Origin: Macrostomum hystrix
Taxonomy: Eukaryota; Platyhelminthes; Macrostomidae
Assembly (NCBI GenBank): GCA_950097015.1
Contig: CATNEN010000038.1
Coordinates: 24,069,001-24,133,000, forward strand
Direction: 5' to 3'
Length of the DNA stretch: 64,000 nt
Under the pieces are notes generated by a model, which ran no database searches, was not told the origin of the DNA, and worked only from the letters and a program-made list of their open reading frames with translations. The position numbers were made by a program, and so were the translations under genes. This document shows positions 36,419 through 47,300 of the stretch, one piece after another (position 1 is the first letter of the stretch; each line of letters opens with the position of its first letter).

Positions 36419-36549
36419 CTAGATCGATTGGTTGCTTCTCTTGCAGTCATGGGGCTTGTAGCGGAGCTCTCCACACCGTTCACTGCTGCTTTTGGTGGAG
36501 TTTAAGAATGGGTGTCGATTGGTGGCATTCGACGTTGCCATTTTTTCGC
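36419..36549 (-). CDS. Candidate alternative terminal exon of Shaw (exon 6b)
   Basis: On the minus strand the acceptor ACCTGTTAG ends at 36550. With the one-base overhang of exon 5b the frame reads G-E-K-M-A-T-S-N-A-T-N-R-H-P-F, then LNSTKSSSERCGELRYKPHD and CKRSNQSI, and TAG at 36421-36419. Phase agrees with exon 5b. It could also be a separate short ORF (ATG at 36541, 40 codons) with no known homologue. Confidence 0.4.
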
Positions 36550-36559
36550 CTAACAGGTC

Positions 36560-36840
36560 AAATTTCTTCGTCTAACTGGTGTGTATGCTCCTCTGTCTAA
36601 CAGGTGACGCTTATTCTCTATCTTACACGTAAATGCTCCTCTAACAGGTCACATTCATCTGTCTAACAGGTGATGCTTCTCTGTCTAACAGGTGATGCTT
36701 CTCTGTCTAACAGGTGATGCTTCTCTGTCTAACAGGTGATGCTTCTCTGTCTAACATGCTTCTCTGTCTAACTAGGTGATGCTTCTCTGTCTAACATGCT
36801 TCTCTGTCTAACATGCTTCTCTGTCTAAGAAGTCACATTT
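36560..36840. repeat. 22-bp minisatellite between Shaw exons 5b and 6b
   Basis: On the plus strand the unit is GTCTAACAGGTGATGCTTCT plus CT, about 10 copies with internal deletions. In the sense of Shaw each unit reads ACCTGTTAGAC, the same core as the exon 6b acceptor. Confidence 0.9.
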
Positions 36841-36961
36841 TTTCTGTTTAGCGTGTTGCTTAACCTAAGACAAGCCTAATTTGTCTCAAGTTTTATGCTT
36901 CTTAATATCTTGAAGTCAATATCTTAGTTTAACGATTATCTAACAGGTGATCGTTACTCAC

Positions 36962-37030
36962 CATTGAAGCTGGATGGGTGAGACACAACTCTTGGCTCTC
37001 CGGCGCTGTGCGATTCGTTGTGATTCTCCT
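36962..37030 (-). CDS. Candidate alternative exon of Shaw (exon 5b)
   Basis: A 69-bp exon on the minus strand with acceptor AAATTTCAG (ends 37031) and donor G|GTGAGTAAC (36961). Joined to the phase-1 end of exon 40961-40614 it reads ENHNESHSAGEPRVVSHPSS-FN and leaves phase 1 for exon 6b. All three frames of the exon are open, so the frame is not independently proven. It lies 1.35 kb downstream of the first Shaw stop, so using it would require skipping 38555-38377. Confidence 0.42.
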
Positions 37031-38376
37031 CTGAAATTTAAAATTTAGTTCTTTATCAATAAGAATCTATTTATTATAGATGATAACAATGCATTGAAAT
37101 TAGTAATACTTCACCAATTAGTTCAATTAGTAAAGTAAAACTAAAAAAAGTTTTTTAAACATTTTAATAATCGTTAGTTTGATTTTTAATGATTTATAAT
37201 GAAAAAGTTATCAAATAAAAATGTTTTTAAAAAGAGGAACTATCAGAATCTTTATCATGATCAATTAATTATATAAAAAATTCAAGTACACAAGGTTAAT
37301 GCAAAAGCAGTTTTAATTTTTTCAGCTTAAAAAACATGATTATCATGCATTATGCACACTTTCCCGTTCAAGCTCTTTCTGCTCACTGAGTCACATTGCA
37401 CGCCATGGTGCAATCGCTTCGGTTCGGAAGAAGACTGGCAGAAGATCGCTCAAATGCTCCTACTATAAGTAGAGCACAGTCCGACGAAAACACCGAATGG
37501 TGTTAGCATTGTGGCAGCACCCTTTCTCTACTTAGATGGCATTGCTAGGACTATTCTTTCTTCATGCGTTTACCACTGAGTTTCCGACTTCATTTGTGTC
37601 TAGTCCAAAGACGAAAACATGCGATTTTAAGTTAAGTATAAGATTCCTTAGAACTTAGAAGAATCCCGATTCCCCAGTTAGAGAAGACTTGCCAATCCTA
37701 GCCTGACTACCAGGTTGTGTCCACTGCGAAGACGCAACAGTGTTGAGGCCGGTAAAATCCTCTCTGAGTCTAGCGTCCCTTGTCTTGGTTATTTCACCAA
37801 TTGTGTGTGCCACGGTACCACAGGTACAACACTTATATACACATGACTTTGCTTCTATGCTGGCAATAAAGGGAATTCCCCTTATTTATGTTTGCTAAAA
37901 AAGTGCCACCTTGACACACTAACCAATAAAATTCAACGAGCTAAATAATTGATACGCAAGATTTTATTTATATCCCATGCATCCTACTTTCAGCTTTGCT
38001 AAGTAGTGCATTTAGGCCAACTGTAAATTAAAAAAAAACATTTTTTGAACTTTTACTGCGAAATTTCTAAAAATCAATTGAATACTCGTTTTTTCCCATT
38101 TCTGACTCGCAACGCAATCAATTCTGCCACCTAAATGTAACTCTAGGAAAGAAAAAATAAAGGAAGAAAGCTTTTGTAACGATTTGCGGTAACTTGCAAA
38201 CCAACAGCTCAGGAAAAAAAGAAAAGTACTGAAAAGTATAGGTTAAATTGGAAAAAATCGAAATAAAAAAGCAACTCATGGGAAACAGGGAGAGAGACAT
38301 AGTTAAACTGCTGCTTTTGATGAATTTGCTAAATCACCGAATCGGGAAGGGAATAACTTATTAACGGATTAACGAA
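37031..38376. other. Shaw 3'UTR or alternative-tail intron
   Basis: No further exon was recognised. TTTATT at 37963-37968 (AATAAA on the minus strand) could be the poly(A) signal for the form ending at 38377. A 33-codon plus-strand ORF at 37405-37506 has no support. Confidence 0.45.
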
Positions 38377-41300
38377 TTATCGTGTCTGTGTACCAGAAGT
38401 GTCGTTAATTGGACACAGTGTTATTGGCTGCTCCAATGTAGCCAGAACTGTCTCAGCCTCGACCTGGATAACGGCGGCCCGGCGGGCTCCAAGATGCATT
38501 GTGGCCGTCTCACCGGCGCTGTTCAACAGCATCTGGAGCTGATCGTCTCGCAGACCTTGCGGAGTTGCGCAATCGTTTAAAAAGCGAACAATTTTGTTTA
38601 GGAAAAAGGCTGTCCCTGGAGTCTAACAGGTTTTCTTTTCGTGTCTAACAGGTTTTATATCGTTTCTAACAGGTTTTTCTATCGTGTCTAACAGGGTTTT
38701 TCTATCGTGTATAACAGGTTTTTCTATCGTGTCTAACAGGTTTTTCTATCGTGTCTAACAGGTTTTTCTATCGTGTCTAACAGGTTTTTCTATCGTGTCT
38801 AACAGGGTTTTTCTATCGTGTCTAACAGGTTTTTCTATCGTGTCTAACAGGTTTTTCTATCGTGTCTAACAGGGTTTTTCTATCGTGTCTAACAGGTTTT
38901 TCTATCGTGTCTAACAGGTTTTTCTATCGTGTCTAACAGGTTTCCAATCGTGTCTAACAGGTTTTTCTATCGTGTCTAACAGGTTTTTCTATCGTGTCTA
39001 ACAGGTTTCCAATCGTGTCTAACAGGTTTCCAATCGTGTCTAACAGGTTTCCAATCGTGTCTAACAGGTTTTTCTATCGTGTCTAACAGGTTTTTCTATC
39101 GTGTCTAACAGGTTTTTCTATCGTGTCTAACAGGTTTCCAATCGTGTCTAACAGGTTTCCAATCGTGTCTAACAGGTTTCCAATCGTGTCTAACAGGTTT
39201 CCAATCGTGTCTAACAGGTTTCCAATCGTGTCTAACAGGTTTTTCTATCGTGTCTAACAGGTTTTTCTATCGTGTCTAACAGGTTTCCAATCGTGTCTAA
39301 CAGGTTTCCAATCGTGTCTAACAGGTTTTTTCTATCGTGTCTAACAGGTTTTCTATCGTGTCTAACAGGTTTCCAATCGTGTCTAACAGGTTTTTCTATC
39401 GTGTCTAACAGGTTTTCTATCGTGTCTAACAGGTTTTTCTATCGTGTCTAACAGGTTTTCTATCGAGTCTAACAGGTTTCCAATCGTGTCTAACAGGTTT
39501 TTCTATCGTGTCTAACAGGTTTTCTATCGTGTCTAACAGGTTTCCAATCGTGTCTAACAGGTTTTTCTATCGTGTCTAACAGGTTTCCAATCGTGTCTAA
39601 CAGGTTTTTCTATCGTGTCTAACAGTTTTTTTCAATCGCATTTTACAGTTTTTACAATTGTGTCTAACACTTTTCGCTCTCGTGTGTAACTGTTTTTCTA
39701 TCGTGTCTAAAATTTTTGCCGAAAGTGTCTACTAAATTCACAAATGACTTCGAGATCCCGCGTCTAACAGGTCGAGATCTCGTGTCTAATAGGTTGATTA
39801 TTTCATGTGTATCAAGTCGGTCATTCAACATCTTATTGTTCCGTGTCTAGAATGTAGCATCTTGGTACAAATGGTCGATTTGCATATCTAAGTCCGTTCG
39901 CTACATTTTAGAAAAAAAATTAGCAAGTGCAATAGTAAAACAGGCCAATCATCAACCGAACAGCGATTTCGGCAGATTGGATCCATGCAGTGAACCTAAG
40001 AAGGGCCGTTTTATGCTTGTCTTTATTCACGGATTGCGGAGGGCATCAAAGATTAAAAGCCACCTTAATAGCGATTCGGCATCGTTAAAAAATGAATGTA
40101 GAAAAAAAATTGTTCAAGCATTGACCCGCAATGCCTTGCAAAAATCCAACGAAATATTTATAGGAAAATGGTTTAATTCTAGCCGAGATTCATACCGATA
40201 TATCGTATGGCTAAGCCTTACCTTAGCTCGCCCAGATGTCTTCAAGGATAAATAGCTTAATCAGTTTTTTTCTCGTCTTTTCTATCTCTCTCCAAGTTTG
40301 CCAACCTGGAAGACAGGTCTTTTTCGTGTCTAAATACACCTGCGGAAATGCACCCAGAGGCTTTGTGCACTTTTTCTCGCTGTCCAATTAATAACCGGCC
40401 ACAGCTTGTCGCTATGTGTGCTTTTTTTAACAAAAATAGAAAGCTTTTATCATCTTTGCCTCACTGCACTCATTTGGGTCTTTGGCTGACTTTCTTATAG
40501 TGAAGAAAAAGGTAAGCACTTTAGCACCTGGGGCTTATCTACTGAGCTTGTCGTGTTTTCTGTCAATATCGTGATAAAATGTCAAGCAAGAACACCCAGA
40601 TAGCAGTTCTCACCAAGTCGATTAAACTTGGACTCGATCACGGAGCCACTGACACCGCCTCCGCCTAAAATTTTGTCAACTTGAGATCGTCTCCCACCGC
40701 TGGCTCCTCCGCCGACGTGTCCGGACGAACCGCCAGGTCCGACGCCGCCTGTCTTCGGCCCGCTGCCCGGAGGTCCCATCGCCGTCGGCGGTGGCTTCGG
40801 CCTGACAGATTCCACTGGCAGAACCCGTCGACGCTTCTTTGGCAGCTTGCTGCGAGCTTGTGTGTGCGAATAGAACATTGAAAAGTTGGACACGATGACG
40901 GGTACTGGCAGAGCGATTGTCAGAACTCCTGTTAGTGCGCACAGAGCTCCTACAAGCATGCCTGTAACAAAAGAAATGCGGAATTATCTCAAGGTATGAG
41001 ATAATTTGAGCCTTTAAAATGATTTTTTAAGACTCCGGTCTCTTCTAAACAGCCAGTTGATGTTTTTGGTGGTTTTAATTTTCTTGGCCTATGTTAATGT
41101 ACTCGTAGATGTTGATTCTGCACTTTTATAAAAGCGTCTCTGGAAATTTTACCTACGAGGCTTCTTTAATTTTACGTTTTTAGACGTGAAAAGAAGCACC
41201 TGAATGTTTCCTGAGTCTAAAATACGTTCCTCAAAACTAAACGACGTTTCTGAAAGCTCAAAGACGTTTCTGAAAGCTCAAATATGTTTCATTAAGCTCA

Positions 41301-44300
41301 AAGACGTTTCTGAAAGCTCGAAGACGTTTCTGAAAGCTCAAAGACGTTTCTGCAAGCTCGAAGACGTTTCTCAAAGCTCAAAGACGTTTCTGAAAGCTCA
41401 AAGACGCTTCTGAAAGCTCAAAGACGTTTCTCAAAGCTCAAAGACGTATCTGAAAGCTCAAATATGTTTCATAAAGCTCAAAGACGCTTCTGAAAGCTCA
41501 AAGACGCTTCTGAAAGCTCAAAGACGTTTCTGAAAGCTCAAAGACGTTTCTCAAAGCTCAAAGACGTTTCTGAAAGCTCAAAGACGTTTCTCAAAGCTCA
41601 AAGACGCTTCTGAAAGCTCAAAGACGCTTCTGAAAGCTCAAAGACGTATCTGAAAGCTCAAATATGTTTCATACAGTTCAAAGACGTTTCAAAAAGCTGA
41701 AAGACGTTTCTTAAAGCTCAAAGACGCTTCTGAAAGCTCAAAGACGCTTCTGAAAGCTCAAAGACGTATCTGAAAGCTCAAAGACGTATCTGAAAGCTCA
41801 AATATGTTTCATACAGTTCAAAGACGTTTTAAAAAGCTGAAAGACGTTTCTGAAAGCTCAAAGTCGTTTCTAAAAGCTCAAAGACGTTCTCAAAGTTCAA
41901 AGACGTTTCTCGAAGCTCAAAGACGTTTCTTAAAACTCAGAAATGCTTCTTGGATCTCAGAAACGCTTTTCAAGTCTTAAAGACGTTTCTGAAGTTTAAA
42001 GACGTGTCTGAAAGCCTAAAGACATTTCTCAAAGCTCAATGGTGTTTCTTACAATTCAGAAACATTTTTCAAAGCTGAAATACGTTTCTGAATGCTCAAC
42101 GACGTTTCTGAAAGCTCAAAGACGTTTCTTAAAGCTCAAAGGCGTTTCTGAAAGCTCAAAGACGTTTCTCTATAGAAGGGTTCTGATATATCATTTTTTC
42201 AAGACTCCGAATGTCTAGAAAGTTTGTCATTTTCAATAAGCGAAAGAAATTTCATTTTCGGAGAAAAATCATTGTTCTTTTTAACAATGACAGTTTAATT
42301 GATTTAGGAACAGTCAGCAAAGCTGATGATTGCAATGATAAAAGTACACATGTACCTCCGTTCCAATCATTTTTTCGTTAAAATTTCCAACCAGAAGGGT
42401 TTTGTTTAAACACGGTCAACAACTCGGGGAAATTAAAGTTTGAAAAGACCCCAAGGTCGACGCAGGGACGAATTACATGTACATACATTAATATTTATTG
42501 GAGATTGGTCAGGTGCTAAGTAGTCCCGATATAACAAATCTAAAATTGGAAAAAGACCAGAGCACACTCTTGACCAATGAAATTTAGAATTCTAGTTACT
42601 ATCGTAATTTTTGTTTGATTAATTATCAATCCTTAGATTAACGTAGAAACGAAATTGACAATTGGATAGCACCAAGTGTAACTTAACGTCCGCGATTGCA
42701 TACTTGGCTTTGTGGCATTTTTTTTGCTTGGATTATAAAAACTCTCATTATACTATTTAAGCTCTCTCTTATCCAAGTTATTTCCTTCAGAGTTCTTTCA
42801 TTTAGTACTTTGGTGTTATCCGTGATGGGATTTCTCACACTTACATAGATACAGATCCCAATTCCTACTACGCCCTCTGGCTATTTCCAGAGTCCAGATC
42901 AGCCATTCATTACCGGTAGGCGCTCCGGCATCAGTCAAAAGATATTCATTTTGCTTCCATTTGACCTTGCCTCAGGCGCAGTGCCACCATATATATATAT
43001 ATGTACGAGCTATATATATAGCCCAGTGTCATTTTCTTGTTACTTTAGTTAGCTCTGTAATGGATAGAGCGAATGTGTATTGAAAGGGCCGCCGCGATGC
43101 CATGTAGAGCCTGTTCATTAACTTTCTTGTATATGACTTCTATATGGGAATCTGACTTCTTGCTTCAGTTGATTCACTTCCTTGATCTATCATCTTCTGT
43201 CTATTAATGCGCTATGATATTAATAGCCAACCTATATATTATACTTTACTTGTGGACTCTGCTCCTATCTCATCACGTTTTTGTACTCTCCACTCTACAA
43301 TCTCCTCTCACCACTCTCTACTCTCTCCCCTCTATTCTCTCCCTTCTCTCCTCTCTTCCCCTCTCCTATCCTTTCTCCTCTCTATCCTCTACTTTTTATG
43401 CTCTCCTCTCTCCGCTCCCACCTTCTTCCTTCTCCCCTCTCCTCTCCCCCCTACTCTCTCTCTTCTCCCCTTTCCTCTCTCCCATCTCCTCTCATATTCC
43501 AATAATCTATTTCCGTCTTCAGATCCTTATAATCCCATTCCTCATCCCCAACTTACCAGCGTAAGTTTTAGGCGTCATATCGCCGTAGCCAACGGTTGTC
43601 ATGGTAACGATTGCCCACCACAGGCCGATGGGAATCGAGTCGAAAGAATTATCCGGATTATACTGTATTCTCTCGGCATAATAGATCAGTGCTGCAAATA
43701 CCACAATGAACACTATTAGAAAGAATACCAACAATAGCAGTTCTTTTGCCGAGGCTTTGAAAGTGTGGATCAATATTTTCAGTCCGGAAATGTGTCTGGA
43801 ATGTTTTTTATAACAAAAAAATCAATTATTCTTTAATCACGAGCATTCTTATTAGTAGAATTAGATTTCAAACCCAGCATCCTTATCTGTACTATATTCT
43901 ACATTCCGGGTCAGTGGACATTTTTCCGACAGAATAATTTTATCAATGAATTTTAACTAACTCGTAGAGAGTAGAAAGTTTCTGATATTGCTAAGCCCGT
44001 TTTATGTAAGTATTGGTCTGTGTCGCAAGCTTGCCAACTTCTGCTTATACAACATGCAATGGAATCTACCAAAGGGTTATGGAATCTACCAAACAGTTAT
44101 GGAATCTACCAAACGGTTATGGAATCTACCAAACTGTTCTGGAATCTACCAAACGGTTATGGAATCTACCAAACTGTTCTGGAATCTACCAAACGGCTAT
44201 GGAATCTACCAAACTGTTCTGGAATCTACCAAACGGTTATGGACTCTACCAAACTGTTCTGGAATCTACCAAACGGCTATGGAATCTACCAAACGGTTAT

Positions 44301-47300
44301 GGAATCTACCAAACGGTTATGGAATCTACCAAACGGTTATGGAATCTACCAAACTGTTCTGGAATCTACCAAACGGTTATGGAATCTACCAAACGGTTAT
44401 GGAATCTACCAAACGGTTATGGAATCTACCAAACGGTTATGGAATCTACCAAACGGTTATGGAATCTACCAAACTGTTCTGGAATCTACCAAACGGTTAT
44501 GGAATCTACCAAACGGTTATTGAATCTACCAAAACCATTATAGAATCTACCGAACTGCTATGGAATCTACCAAACCGTTATGGAATCTAGCAAACTGTTC
44601 TGGAATCTACCAAACTGTTATGGAATCTACCAAAACCATTATAGAATCTACCGAACTGCTATGGAATCTACCAAACAGTTATGGAATCTACCAAACAGTT
44701 ATGGAATCTACCAAACCGTTATGGAATCTACCAAACTGTTATGGAATCTACCAAACGGTTATGGAATCTACCAAACCGTTATGGAATCTACCAAACGGTT
44801 ATGGAATCTACCAAACGGTTATGGAATCTACCAAACGGTTATGGAATCTACCAAACTGTTCTAAAATCTACCAAACGGTTATGGAATCTACCAAACCGTT
44901 ATGGAATCTACCAAACTGTTATGGAATCTACCAAAACCATTATGGAATCTACCAAACTGTTATGGAATCTACCAAACCGTTATGGAATCTACCAAACGGT
45001 TATGGAATCTACCAAACGGTTATGGAATCTACCAAACGGTTATGGAATCTACCAAACTGTTCTGGAATCTACCAAACGGTTATGGAATCTACCAAACCGT
45101 TATGGAATCTACCAAACTGTTATGGAATCTACCAAAACCATTATGGAATCTACCAAACGGTTATGGAATCTACCAAACGGTTATGGAATCTACCAAACTG
45201 TTCTGGAATCTACCAAACGGTTATGGAATCTACCAAACGGTTATGGAATCTACCAAAACCATTATAGAATCTAACGAACTGCTATGGAATCTACCAAACC
45301 GTTATGGAATCTAGCAAACTGTTCTGGAATCTACCAAACTGTTATGGAATCTACCAAAACCATTATAGAATCTACCGAACTGCTATGGAATCTACCAAAC
45401 AGTTATGGAATCTACCAAACTGTTCTGGAATCTACCAAACGGTTATGGAATCTACCAAACCGTTATGGAATCTACCAAACTGTTATGGAATCTACCAAAA
45501 CCATTATGGAATCTACCAAACCGTTATGGAATCTACCAAACGGTTATGGAATCTACCAAACTGTTCTGGAATCTACCAAACCGTTATGGAATCTAGCAAA
45601 CTGTTCTGGAATCTACCAAACTGTTATGGAATCTACCAAAACCATTATAGAATCTACCGAACTGCTATGGAATCTACCAAACAGTTATGGAATCTACCAA
45701 ACAGTTATGGAATCTACCAAACCGTTATGGAATCTACCAAACTGTTATGGAATCTACCAAACGGTTATGGAATCTACCAAACCGTTATGGAATCTACCAA
45801 ACGGTTATGGAATCTACCAAACGGTTATGGAATCTACCAAACTGTTCTGGAATCTACCAAACGGTTATGGAATCTACCAAACGGTTATTGAATCTACCAA
45901 AACCATTATAGAATCTACCGAACTGCTATGGAATCTACCAAACCGTTATGGAATCTAGCAAACTGTTCTGGAATCTACCAAACTGTTATGGAATCTACCA
46001 AAACCATTATAGAATCTACCGAACTGCTATGGAATCTACCAAACAGTTATGGAATCTACCAAACAGTTATGGAATCTACCAAACCGTTATGGAATCTACC
46101 AAACTGTTATGGAATCTACCAAACGGTTATGGAATCTACCAAACCGTTATGGAATCTACCAAACGGTTATGGAATCTACCAAACGGTTATGGAATCTACC
46201 AAACGGTTATGGAATCTACCAAACTGTTCTAAAATCTACCAAACGGTTATGGAATCTACCAAACCGTTATGGAATCTACCAAACTGTTATGGAATCTACC
46301 AAAACCATTATGGAATCTACCAAACTGTTATGGAATCTACCAAACCGTTATGGAATCTACCAAACGGTTATGGAATCTACCAAACGGTTATGGAATCTAC
46401 CAAACGGTTATGGAATCTACCAAACTGTTCTGGAATCTACCAAACGGTTATGGAATCTACCAAACCGTTATGGAATCTACCAAACTGTTATGGAATCTAC
46501 CAAAACCATTATGGAATCTACCAAACGGTTATGGAATCTACCAAACGGTTATGGAATCTACCAAACTGTTCTGGAATCTACCAAACGGTTATGGAATCTA
46601 CCAAACGGTTATGGAATCTACCAAAACCATTATAGAATCTAACGAACTGCTATGGAATCTACCAAACCGTTATGGAATCTAGCAAACTGTTCTGGAATCT
46701 ACCAAACTGTTATGGAATCTACCAAAACCATTATAGAATCTACCGAACTGCTATGGAATCTACCAAACAGTTATGGAATCTACCAAACAGTTATGGAATC
46801 TACCAAACCGTTATGGAATCTACCAAACTGTTATGGAATCTACCAAACCGTTATGGAATCTACCAAACTGTTATGGAATCTACCAAAACCATTATAGAAT
46901 CTACCGAACTGCTATGGAATCTACCAAACCGTTATGGAATCTACCAAACGGTTATGGAATCTACCAAACGGTTATTGAATCTACCAAAACCATTATAGAA
47001 TCTACCGAACTGCTATGGAATCTACCAAACCGTTATGGAATCTAGCAAACTGTTCTGGAATCTACCAAACTGTTATGGAATCTACCAAAACCATTATAGA
47101 ATCTACCGAACTGCTATGGAATCTACCAAACAGTTATGGAATCTACCAAACAGTTATGGAATCTACCAAACTGTTCTGGAATCTACCAAAACCATTATGG
47201 AATCTACCAAACGGTTATGGAATCTACCAAACGGTTATGGAATCTACCAAACTGTTCTGGAATCTACCAAACGGTTATGGAATCTACCAAACGGTTATGG

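Noticed and set aside
37405-37506. 33-codon plus-strand ORF beginning MVQSLRFGRR
   Set aside because: Short, antisense to Shaw, and without a homologue or splice evidence.
39977-40255. 92-codon plus-strand ORF in a Shaw intron
   Set aside because: It begins at TTG rather than ATG, matches no family, and has no splice or codon-use support.
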